Source of the DNA: Oscillospiraceae bacterium
GTDB taxonomy: Bacteria > Bacillota > Clostridia > Oscillospirales > Oscillospiraceae
NCBI GenBank assembly: GCA_018385135.1
Contig: JAHAWY010000062.1
Span: forward strand, 1-35,309
Reading direction: 5' to 3'
DNA: 35,309 nucleotides
Part shown: piece by piece, positions 8,662 through 15,405 of the stretch
How the letters are laid out: every line of letters begins with the position of its first letter
How positions within the stretch are numbered: the stretch's first letter is position 1
The notes under the pieces: generated by a model
What the model was told of the DNA's origin: nothing
Database searches by the model: none
The model's input: only the letters and a program-made list of their open reading frames with translations
Position numbers and translations under genes: made by a program

Positions 8662-9413
8662 TTAATCAGCTCTCCTATCCTTGTGATAGCCTCTTGCAGG
8701 GTGCAGCCGGACTCGTCCATAGGGCGTTTGAGGACTATTACCTCCATGCCCAGTTCCCGTGCGGCGAGCAGCTTTTCCTCAAAGCCGCCGTTTGCGCCGG
8801 AGTCCTTGGTTATGAGGATGCTTGCGTCTGACGATTTGAACATTGCGCGGTTAAGCTCACGGGAGAAGGGACCTTGCATACAGATGATGTTAGCAGCGCT
8901 AAAGCCCGCCGCAAGGCAGTCAGCCAGTGCCTGCGGCTGTGGAAGAATGCGCAGAATAACACGGCTTTCAAAGCTTTTTACAGCACAAAGCGCTCGTGCC
9001 TCTTTATATCCGAGAGAGGAAAAAATCCTGCCCTCGCGCGCGTTTAGCATGGAAATAAGCTCGGGCATATCGGCGGCAAAAGCGCAGCCCTCGGCGCATT
9101 GAGCGCCGCGCAAAACACGAATGCGCAAAAGTCCTAGCTTTTCGCAGGCTCTGCGGATATTTTCCGTGACCTCCGCGGCATAGGGGTGCGTTGCGTCGAT
9201 AATAAGCCTCGGGCGCTCGGCTAAAAAGAGGGAGAGCATAGCGCCCTCATCCAGCCTGCCGATACGCATAGTGACAAGGCTAGATGTTATGTTAACCATA
9301 TCCGCGCCGTATGCCGAAGCCACGCATACTATTGACGGTACCTTGTTTTCGCACAGCCAATCAGCCAGCTCCCGTCCCTCGGTAGTGCCGCCGAAAAGGA
9401 TGATATCACACAT
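8658..9413 (-). CDS. cbiJ: Cobalt-precorrin-6A reductase
   Basis: CbiJ/CobK reduces cobalt-precorrin-6A with NADH/NADPH to precorrin-6B. The 251-residue protein opens with ILFGGTTEGRELADWL, the characteristic GGTTEGR motif, has the IIDATHPYAAEVTENI signature, and the LITKDSGANGGFEEKLLAARELGM motif near the C-terminus (quoted as LITKDSG and GGFEEKL). The length is typical. It overlaps cbiH by 8 bases upstream and cbiET by 4 bases downstream. Confidence 0.95.
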   Translation of the reverse strand: MCDIILFGGTTEGRELADWLCENKVPSIVCVASAYGADMVNITSSLVTMRIGRLDEGAMLSLFLAERPRLIIDATHPYAAEVTENIRRACEKLGLLRIRVLRGAQCAEGCAFAADMPELISMLNAREGRIFSSLGYKEARALCAVKSFESRVILRILPQPQALADCLAAGFSAANIICMQGPFSRELNRAMFKSSDASILITKDSGANGGFEEKLLAARELGMEVIVLKRPMDESGCTLQEAITRIGELIK

Positions 9414-10137
9414 TTTTATAGCCTCTGGGAGTAACCATTTTGCCGTTTATAACGCGTGTTTGTGAGTTGCCTATGAAAACGGTGCAGAACATATCAACAG
9501 GAGTGTCGCGCAGCTCGCCAAGAGTTAAAAGCTCGGAGCTTTCGCCCTCACGTCCAATGTTGCGGGAGATGCCGCAGGGTCTTTCGCTTGGGAGAAGCTT
9601 GAGCAGAATGTCGCAGGCTCTAAGCAGGTAGTCGCGGCGCCTGTTGCTGGCAGGGTTATAGATGCAAAGGCAAAAATCTGCTTGCGCGGCAAAAACCAGC
9701 CGCTTTTCGATGCTTTCCCAGGGTATCAGCATATCGCTGAGGCTGATTACCGCAAAGTCGTGCCCCAGCGGTGCGCCGAGCAAAGCAGCTCCGGACATTG
9801 CTGCCGATACTCCTGCAACAGGAATTATGTTAACCTTTTCATGCTTGACCGACAGCTCATAGATCAGTCCCGCCATGCCGTACACACCGCTGTCACCGGA
9901 GCAGATAACCGCAACGGTTTTGCCGCTCTCGGCAAGCTCAAGAGCCTTTTCACAGCGCTCAACCTCGCCGAGCATCGGAGTTTGAAAATACTCCTTATCG
10001 GGGTAGTGTGGGCGCAGCAGGTCAACGTATTTCGTGTAGCCGACGATAATGTCGCTTTGCTCAATGGAAGCGGCGGCTTCAAAGGTCATGCCGTTTTTTG
10101 CTCCCGGTCCGATGCCGACAATGTAAAGCTCATTCAT
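9406..10137 (-). CDS. cbiH: Cobalt-precorrin-3 / precorrin-3B C17-methyltransferase
   Basis: A 243-residue tetrapyrrole (uroporphyrin-III C-methyltransferase-like) methylase: YIVGIGPGAKNGMT at the N-terminus, VICSGDSGVYGMAG (SAM site) in the middle, and YNPASNRR and FIGNSQTRVI near the C-terminus. These features match CobJ/CbiH, which methylates C17 and contracts the ring. It lacks the C-terminal extra domain seen in some CbiH60-type proteins. The ATG at 10137 is chosen because it begins the conserved fold and has GGAGGAG 10 bases upstream. The start lies within the last codons of cbiG. Confidence 0.94.
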   Translation of the reverse strand: MNELYIVGIGPGAKNGMTFEAAASIEQSDIIVGYTKYVDLLRPHYPDKEYFQTPMLGEVERCEKALELAESGKTVAVICSGDSGVYGMAGLIYELSVKHEKVNIIPVAGVSAAMSGAALLGAPLGHDFAVISLSDMLIPWESIEKRLVFAAQADFCLCIYNPASNRRRDYLLRACDILLKLLPSERPCGISRNIGREGESSELLTLGELRDTPVDMFCTVFIGNSQTRVINGKMVTPRGYKNV

Positions 10138-11137
10138 CTTCGCTGCTCTCCTCCGCATTTGCCGGCTCTTTGATGGCAAGAGCCATAGTTATGCCGTCAT
10201 AAATTGTTTTTCTGACAAGAAGCGTGCCGTCGCTGCCGAGTACAGCACTGCGCTCGCATACGTTGTCTATGCCCGTGATCTCAGCGACGAAATGGGAAAC
10301 GGAAAACTCGCCCGGAACATCGCGCAGCTCATCAACGCTGAAAAAGCGCGCGGGAAGCTCATGTATTTTGCAAAACTCGCGCAGACCAGGCTCGTTTGCC
10401 TTTAAATCAATGCTGCAAAGCTCGCGCACCGCCAGTTCATGGCAGCCGCAGCTACGCATAAAGGCTTGAAACGCCGCTTCAAGCTCGGCGCAGCTTGTAC
10501 CCTTCTTGCAGCCCACGCCCAGCGTAAGCACAGGAGGGACGAGATGCAGCGCGTCCTCCGGCGTGCCGGAAAGATAGCTAATTACAAAGTCTCCCTCGCT
10601 CATGTCATCCACCTGAACAAGCCCTTCCGGCGCAGCGCCGCCGATGGGGAAGATACTGGAAAAACGGACTGTGCCGCCGGCAAGCAGCTTTGAGGATATG
10701 TATTTGATTTTTTCGGGGTTTGCAATGCGCAGACCAATTGAGCTTGCCCATGTGTCAACTGCAAAGACGTTTTCCGTGTCCGTTGCCGTGGTTATAACGG
10801 GAGTGCCGCCCGTAAAATCCGCCAATGCAACGGCAAGGGCGTTTGCTCCGCCGATATGCCCGGAGAGAATTGGGATGGCAAATTTACCAAGCTCGTCCAT
10901 AACAACAACGGCAGGGTCAACGGATTTGCGTCTAAGAAATGGAGAAATGGCTCGTACTGCAATACCCGCCGCGCCAATGAAAATAAGCGAATTGCCGGAT
11001 AGAAAGTGCTGTGAGGTCCATTCCATAACGCCGCCCTCATCACAGCGGGTCAGTTCCAGCTCCTGCTGCGCCGCTGCCTTGAGCCGCTCTCCAAGCTCCA
11101 TACCCTTATCGGTAAACGCGATCGCGAAGATGCTCAT
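10130..11137 (-). CDS. cbiG: Cobalt-precorrin-5A hydrolase
   Basis: CbiG opens the delta-lactone of cobalt-precorrin-5A, releasing acetaldehyde; it occurs only in the anaerobic (cobalt-early) pathway. The 335-residue protein has the N-terminal domain with FIGAAGIAVRAISPFL, the middle segment LSGHIGGANALA, and the C-terminal CbiG/CobE domain beginning LGVGCKKGTSCAELEAAF. GGAGGAG lies 9 bases before the ATG. A small gap of 35 bases, holding a short CGGGT/ACCCG hairpin, separates it from cbiF. Its presence is key evidence for anaerobic B12 synthesis. Confidence 0.95.
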   Translation of the reverse strand: MSIFAIAFTDKGMELGERLKAAAQQELELTRCDEGGVMEWTSQHFLSGNSLIFIGAAGIAVRAISPFLRRKSVDPAVVVMDELGKFAIPILSGHIGGANALAVALADFTGGTPVITTATDTENVFAVDTWASSIGLRIANPEKIKYISSKLLAGGTVRFSSIFPIGGAAPEGLVQVDDMSEGDFVISYLSGTPEDALHLVPPVLTLGVGCKKGTSCAELEAAFQAFMRSCGCHELAVRELCSIDLKANEPGLREFCKIHELPARFFSVDELRDVPGEFSVSHFVAEITGIDNVCERSAVLGSDGTLLVRKTIYDGITMALAIKEPANAEESSEDE

Positions 11138-11172
11138 AGTTTAAGACTCCTCCAAAACCGGGTCTTACCCGT

Positions 11173-11931
11173 TTACTTTTTCTTTGCCTGCCGAAACTGC
11201 GTTGAAAAATCAGCGGAATAGAGCTTTGAAAGCTCATAATCGCAGCCAAGACAATTGCCGACGACGATGAGCGCCGTTTTACTGATCCCGGAAGCCTTTG
11301 CCATTTCCGAAAGCTCTGCCACGCTGCCGCGAACGATCTTCTCATCCTCCCATGTGGCCTTATAGACGATGGCTGCCGGCGTGTCGGGAGATACGCCTCC
11401 GGAGATAAGCTCACTTGATAGCTCCCCGGTCATTGAGGCGCTTAAAAATATAACCATAGTTGCGCCGTGACGGGCAAGCTCTGCTATGCTCTCGCGCTCC
11501 GGCACGGAGGTTTTTCCTGCCATGCGGGTTATTATTACGCTTTGCGATACGCCGGGAAGCGTGTATTCCGTTTTCAGCGCCGCCGCCGCGCCGCAAAAGC
11601 TTGAAACTCCGGGACAGATGTCAAATTCAATGCCAAGTGCTTCCAGCGCGTCCATCTGTTCACGGATTGCGCCATATAGACAAGGGTCGCCCGTATGAAG
11701 GCGCACGGTCTCAAAGCCCCGGCTCTCGGCATTGCGCATTTCTGAGATAACCTCGTCAAGCGTCATTTCGGCGCTGTTTAAAACATGGCAGCCTGGTTTG
11801 GCATAATTGAGCAGCTCCGGATTTACCAGAGAACCGGCGTAAATTATTAAATCGGCTCTCTCCAAAAGCCGCAAGCCTCGCAGGGTTATCAGGTCGGGGG
11901 CTCCGCTGCCCGCGCCGACAAAATGAATCAT
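11173..11931 (-). CDS. cbiF: Cobalt-precorrin-4 C11-methyltransferase
   Basis: A 252-residue tetrapyrrole methylase. It starts IHFVGAGSGAPDLITLRG, has YAGSLVNPE, VRLHTGDPCLYGAIREQ (SAM-binding loop), and a PGVSSFCGAAAAL segment, all strong CbiF/CobM hallmarks. It methylates C11 of the ring-contracted intermediate. The ATG is 4 bases after the cbiD stop, with GGAG inside the end of cbiD. Confidence 0.96.
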   Translation of the reverse strand: MIHFVGAGSGAPDLITLRGLRLLERADLIIYAGSLVNPELLNYAKPGCHVLNSAEMTLDEVISEMRNAESRGFETVRLHTGDPCLYGAIREQMDALEALGIEFDICPGVSSFCGAAAALKTEYTLPGVSQSVIITRMAGKTSVPERESIAELARHGATMVIFLSASMTGELSSELISGGVSPDTPAAIVYKATWEDEKIVRGSVAELSEMAKASGISKTALIVVGNCLGCDYELSKLYSADFSTQFRQAKKK

Positions 11932-11935
11932 AGCC

Positions 11936-13060
11936 TTAACTCCAATCCTTCAGAAGCGAATTAATCTCCGCGCTTGAGCATAAAACCATAGGGGAGGGGG
12001 AGTTTGTGAAACAGACGAAGTCAATATCAACGCCCTCCGGCACGCGTAGGTTTAAATAATACTTAATGCGTTCGCTGAGCGCGCTCATTGTGTTTTCCAA
12101 AAGCTTTGCACTGAAAAGCTTTTCCAAAGCTGCGTCTGCCGAGACGCAGGTGAGAATTTCGCGCGAGAGTGCGGCGGATGCCCCCGCTTCAAGGGCGCAG
12201 GCGGCAAGCGTTTCCATGCGACCATCGCCGTTTTTTGAGTGGGTGTTCATTAGTCCGATGCCGAGCTTGCTCAGCTTGCCGATGTGACCGACGAGCAGAA
12301 GCCTTTTAAAGCCAAGCTCAACAGCGGCGTCGATCGTGTCGCCGATGAAGTTGCTGCATTTGACGGGGTGCGTATCCAAACCGAGAGCGCCGCGGCAAAA
12401 ATCCTCGCCGTAGTTGCCGGGGGTGAGGATAAGGCTGGTTTCGTGACGAGCGGCTAATTGAGAAAGCTCAAGACGTATGCTGTCTATAAGCGCTCGTTCG
12501 CTCATCGGCTCTACAATTCCGCTTGTTCCGAGAACGGACAGACCGCCCTCAATGCCGAGACGGGGATTAAAGGTTTTTTTAGCAAGCTCCGCGCCGTCGG
12601 GGATCGAGACCGTAACCGAAAGCCCGCCATTTTCACCAAGCAAATCCAAAACGGTGGTAAGCTCGCTTTCTATCATACGCCGCGGAACGGTGTTGATGGC
12701 GGCGTCGCCAACGGGTCTGTCCAGTCCCGGCTTTGTGACCGTGCCCACGCCCTCTCCGCCGAATATGGCAATGCCCTCGTCGGCGCGGCGAAGCTCCGCG
12801 CATACCAAAATGCCGTTTGTGATATCGGGGTCGTCTCCGCTGTCTTTCCGAACGGCAAATTTAGCAAAATCCTTGTCGTGGGCAATTAAAAGCGTGTCAA
12901 GAGTCAGAGCTTTTCCCATGGGCGTTGATATGGAGACGGAGCTTGGCGTTTCTCCTGTAAGCAGTGCAAGCGCCGCCGCCTTTGCCGCTGCCGACGCGCA
13001 AGAGCCTGTTGTATAGCCGCAGCGCAGAAGCTTTTTATTTACAAGGCGTTTTTCGTCCAT
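11936..13060 (-). CDS. cbiD: Cobalt-precorrin-5B C1-methyltransferase
   Basis: CbiD adds the C1 methyl group in the anaerobic corrin pathway. The 374-residue protein begins with LRCGYTTGSCASAAAKAA, the family hallmark, followed by GDDPDITNG, GVGTVTKPGL and the GHIGKLSKLGIGLMNTHSK region. It is the first gene of the operon. GGAG lies 7 bases before the ATG, and a strong promoter lies about 90 bases upstream. No riboswitch fits in its roughly 80-base leader. Confidence 0.96.
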   Translation of the reverse strand: MDEKRLVNKKLLRCGYTTGSCASAAAKAAALALLTGETPSSVSISTPMGKALTLDTLLIAHDKDFAKFAVRKDSGDDPDITNGILVCAELRRADEGIAIFGGEGVGTVTKPGLDRPVGDAAINTVPRRMIESELTTVLDLLGENGGLSVTVSIPDGAELAKKTFNPRLGIEGGLSVLGTSGIVEPMSERALIDSIRLELSQLAARHETSLILTPGNYGEDFCRGALGLDTHPVKCSNFIGDTIDAAVELGFKRLLLVGHIGKLSKLGIGLMNTHSKNGDGRMETLAACALEAGASAALSREILTCVSADAALEKLFSAKLLENTMSALSERIKYYLNLRVPEGVDIDFVCFTNSPSPMVLCSSAEINSLLKDWS

Positions 13061-13149
13061 AGTAAGCTCCGTGAATGAATAATTGTGTCAATGCACCGCA
13101 AGCCGCCGAGCATTGAATAAGTGCATAATTCTATATCTGACCAATTTAC

Positions 13150-13178
13150 ATTATGGTGCTCGAACTTGTCAATGTCAA
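13150..13178 (-). promoter_or_regulatory. Sigma-A type promoter of the cbi operon
   Basis: On the minus strand a perfect -35 TTGACA (13173-13178) is followed by 17 bases and the -10 CATAAT (13150-13155, five of six consensus bases). Transcription should start near 13143, giving a leader of about 80 bases. The -35 lies 9 bases from the -35 of the divergent transporter promoter, and a near-palindrome (CTTG...CAAG) overlaps it. Confidence 0.82.
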
Positions 13179-13187
13179 GCTCACAGA

Positions 13188-13216
13188 TTGACTTTGGGGG
13201 AAAACAATGCTAGAAT
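13188..13216 (+). promoter_or_regulatory. Sigma-A type promoter of the riboswitch-transporter operon
   Basis: TTGACT (13188-13193), a 17-base spacer, and TAGAAT (13211-13216). Start expected near 13223, about 13 bases before the P1 stem of the cobalamin riboswitch. It is back to back with the cbi promoter. Confidence 0.85.
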
Positions 13217-13235
13217 ATGGAATAATCAAAACTTT

Positions 13236-13382
13236 GGAGCAGGTCATGGAAGCCGGGTGAAATTCCCGCGCAAGCCCGTTGCCGTAATTCGTTTAACTGT
13301 GAGCATATGTCACTGACATTCAGTTGGGAAGGCGCTCTCGGTCGGCGTAGCCAGACGATAAGCCGGAATACTTGCCTGCTCC
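13236..13382 (+). promoter_or_regulatory. Cobalamin (AdoCbl-type) riboswitch aptamer
   Basis: The 147-base element is closed by an 8-bp P1 helix (GGAGCAGG at 13236-13243 with CCTGCTCC at 13375-13382). It contains the conserved core ATGGAAGCCGGGTGAAATTC (from about 13245), the GTCACTG...TGGGAAGGCG peripheral segment typical of the longer AdoCbl class, and the 3' core AAGCCGGAATACTTGCC, which matches the B12-box. It lies just after a strong promoter and ahead of an intrinsic terminator before the permease gene. Cobalamin binding should favour termination (inference from the class). Confidence 0.93.
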
Positions 13383-13403
13383 CGCGCTTACGCGTTGGGG
13401 CTT

Positions 13404-13461
13404 CGATTTTGCGGTCACCGAAATCGGGCTAATAGCTGTTGGGGTCATCGCTTCGATGACC
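13404..13461 (+). promoter_or_regulatory. Riboswitch expression-platform hairpins (13404-13426 and 13443-13461)
   Basis: Two consecutive stems follow the aptamer. The first pairs CGATTT/AAATCG and CGG/CCG with a 2-base bulge (13404-13426). The second is an 8-bp perfect stem, GGTCATCG/CGATGACC, with a CTT loop (13443-13461). Neither has a T run. They may be stacked spacers or antiterminator parts; their exact role cannot be read from sequence. Confidence 0.5.
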
Positions 13462-13474
13462 GCTTCGGTGCTGC

Positions 13475-13504
13475 TTTTGCGAGAGGAGTATGCCTCTCGC
13501 AAAA
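13475..13504 (+). promoter_or_regulatory. 12-bp hairpin in the riboswitch leader
   Basis: TTTTGCGAGAGG (13475-13486) pairs perfectly with CCTCTCGCAAAA (13493-13504) across a 6-base loop. It lies between the aptamer and the terminator and lacks a following T run, so it is not itself a clear terminator. It could be an RNA processing or stabilising structure, or take part in antitermination. Confidence 0.5.
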
Positions 13505-13513
13505 AGTCCTGCG

Positions 13514-13540
13514 TGGAAAGCCTGCGGCTTTCCATTTTTT
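13514..13540 (+). terminator. Intrinsic terminator controlled by the riboswitch
   Basis: A 9-bp stem, TGGAAAGCC (13514-13522) with GGCTTTCCA (13526-13534), a TGC loop, and six T residues (13535-13540). It ends 17 bases before the permease ATG, so it is the natural off switch of a transcriptional riboswitch. Confidence 0.88.
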
Positions 13541-13557
13541 CGTTTAAGGAGAAAAAG

Positions 13558-14622
13558 ATGCGCACTGACGACTCGATAAAAAACTATAAACGCGCTGCGA
13601 GAAAATGCATTAGCTTTGCGATTGTTCTTTCAGTGTGCCTGCTGCTTCTTGCTGTTGCCTCGGTTGGGCTTGGGGCAATGAAGCTTTCCTTTGGCGACGT
13701 GCTTTGTGTTATTTGGGGAAAGCTTACGGGAAACGCGGCGCTATATTCCGATATCAAGGCAGGGGAGGCTGCCGTTGTGTGGGATATTCGCCTGCCGCGC
13801 ATTCTTTGCGGTGCACTGGTTGGCGCGGGGCTTTCCGCTTCCGGTGTTATCTTTCAGTCCATTCTGCAAAACCCGCTTGCCGACCCCTATACTCTCGGCA
13901 TCTCAACAGGCGCGGCTTTTGGCGCGTCTCTGGCAATTATGCTTAATCTGCTGCTTGGCGTTTTTATGCCGATACCTTTGTTTGCGCTTGCTTTTGCGCT
14001 GCTTACTCTGGCGGCTGTCATTGCAATTTCTATTCGCGGAGGAGGGCTTGTCAGTTCCAATCTAATCATTGCAGGCATTATCGTCAGCTCCATTTTGTCC
14101 GCGGGCATAAGCTTTATGAAAATGCTGGCGGGAGAAAACGTCAGCGCCATCGTCTTTTGGATCATGGGCAGTCTCGGCTCAAAACACTGGAGCGACGTTG
14201 CGCTTCTTGCGCCTGTCGTGCTAGTGGGCATAGCCTTGTCGCAGTGCTTCGCCTCTGACCTGAACCTGATGGCACTCGGCGGCGATACTGCGCAGACGCT
14301 GGGTGTTAACGTAAAGCGCGTGCGGCTTATGTATCTGGTAATAGGCTCTGCGATAACAGCGGTCTGCGTTTCCGCTTGCGGCGTTATCGGTTTTATAGGA
14401 CTTGTTGTGCCGCATCTTCTGCGTTTTTCCCATACGCCGGATAACAGGCTGCTCCTGCCGCTGTCCTCGCTTTTGGGTGCGCTGCTGCTGATGGCGGCGG
14501 ACAATGTGACGAGGCTTATTTCAAACGGCGAAATACCTGTCGGCGTTTTGACGACGCTTTTCGGCGGACCGTTCTTTATATGGATTTTCATTAGGCGAAG
14601 GAGGCTTGAGAGCAATGGCTGA
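13558..14622 (+). CDS. btuC: Corrinoid/iron-siderophore type ABC transporter permease (BtuC/FecCD family)
   Basis: A 354-residue polytopic membrane protein of the FecCD family. After a short cytoplasmic N-terminus a first hydrophobic helix begins near residue 18. WDIRLPRILCGALVGAGLS, the FQSILQNPLADPYTLGISTGAAFGA segment, and the C-terminal GVIGFIGLVVPHLLRF coupling-loop motif are diagnostic. The start is ATG at 13558, 6 bases after AAGGAG; the same frame stays open a further 62 codons upstream, but that reading runs through the riboswitch and terminator. Corrinoid specificity is inferred from the cobalamin riboswitch and divergent cbi operon; a siderophore or heme substrate is the alternative. 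Confidence 0.9.
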   Translation: MRTDDSIKNYKRAARKCISFAIVLSVCLLLLAVASVGLGAMKLSFGDVLCVIWGKLTGNAALYSDIKAGEAAVVWDIRLPRILCGALVGAGLSASGVIFQSILQNPLADPYTLGISTGAAFGASLAIMLNLLLGVFMPIPLFALAFALLTLAAVIAISIRGGGLVSSNLIIAGIIVSSILSAGISFMKMLAGENVSAIVFWIMGSLGSKHWSDVALLAPVVLVGIALSQCFASDLNLMALGGDTAQTLGVNVKRVRLMYLVIGSAITAVCVSACGVIGFIGLVVPHLLRFSHTPDNRLLLPLSSLLGALLLMAADNVTRLISNGEIPVGVLTTLFGGPFFIWIFIRRRRLESNG

Positions 14623-15385
14623 TTTGCTTGAGCTTCGAGGAGTGTCCTTCGCATACGGCAAAAACGAGGTGCTGAAAAACATATCATTTTCCGCGAACGC
14701 GGGCGAATATCTCAGTCTTTTGGGTGTCAACGGCAGCGGAAAAACAACGCTTTTGGGACTTCTTGCCGGCTTTATCCGGCCGAACAGCGGAGAGATAAGG
14801 CTTTTAGGCAAAAGCCTTAGGCGTATCGGCTTCAGAGACAGGGCAAGGCTTATCGCGGTTGTTACGCAGAGCGCGGAACTGAGTTTTCCTTTTTCCTGCC
14901 TTGAGATCGTGCTGATGGGGCTGAATCCTCATATGGGACGCTTCCAATCCGTTTCCGATGAGCAGCTTGAAGCGGCGCGGCAGATTATGGAAGGCTGTGA
15001 TGTTTGGCGCTTTGCAGATAAGCCGATCACGGAGATATCCGGCGGAGAGCGGCAGCGCGTGCTGCTTGCGCGGGCGCTTTTGCAGTCGCCAAAGCTGCTG
15101 CTGCTCGATGAAGCTATGAGCGAGCTGGATGTTGCCGCAAAATGCGCTATGATGAAGCTTCTGCGAGCCAGAGTTGAGCAGGAGCAGCTTTGCGTCATCG
15201 CCGTGCATCACGACCTTTCAACCGCATATCGCTATTCTGACCGCGTATGCGCGCTGAAAAACGGCGAGATCTATGCAGACGGACCGCCGAGCAGCGTTAT
15301 GGATGAGAGCTTTTTTCAAAGCGTCTTTTCTGTAAATGCGGAGATTATTGAGCACAAGGGTTTTATAATAAACGATAATATTTAA
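14615..15385 (+). CDS. btuD: ABC transporter ATP-binding protein (BtuD/FecE family)
   Basis: A 256-residue ATPase partner of the permease, acting on the cytoplasmic face. Walker A is GVNGSGKTT (37-45), the Q-loop VVTQ follows, the signature is ISGGERQRV, Walker B is LLLLDEAMSELD, and the switch His is in AVHHDLS. Start ATG at 14615 is preferred to a TTG three codons upstream: AAGGAGG lies 10 bases before the ATG, and the start overlaps the permease stop by 8 bases. The FecE/FepC type fits import of large metal chelates such as cobamides. Confidence 0.93.
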   Translation: MADLLELRGVSFAYGKNEVLKNISFSANAGEYLSLLGVNGSGKTTLLGLLAGFIRPNSGEIRLLGKSLRRIGFRDRARLIAVVTQSAELSFPFSCLEIVLMGLNPHMGRFQSVSDEQLEAARQIMEGCDVWRFADKPITEISGGERQRVLLARALLQSPKLLLLDEAMSELDVAAKCAMMKLLRARVEQEQLCVIAVHHDLSTAYRYSDRVCALKNGEIYADGPPSSVMDESFFQSVFSVNAEIIEHKGFIINDNI

Positions 15386-15405
15386 GAGAAATTGGAGGAG
15401 AAAAA

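Noticed and set aside
13061..13149. Riboswitch in the cbi leader
   Set aside because: No B12 box or GGTGAA core on the minus strand; the leader is only about 80 bases.
13372..13557. In-frame 62-codon N-terminal extension of the permease
   Set aside because: It runs through the 3' end of the riboswitch, its hairpins and the terminator; the ATG at 13558 has a good SD and begins the expected protein.
13887..14687. Long minus-strand open frame opposite the permease
   Set aside because: Ser/Pro/Thr-rich shadow frame without start signals or known motifs; the plus strand is a clear FecCD permease.
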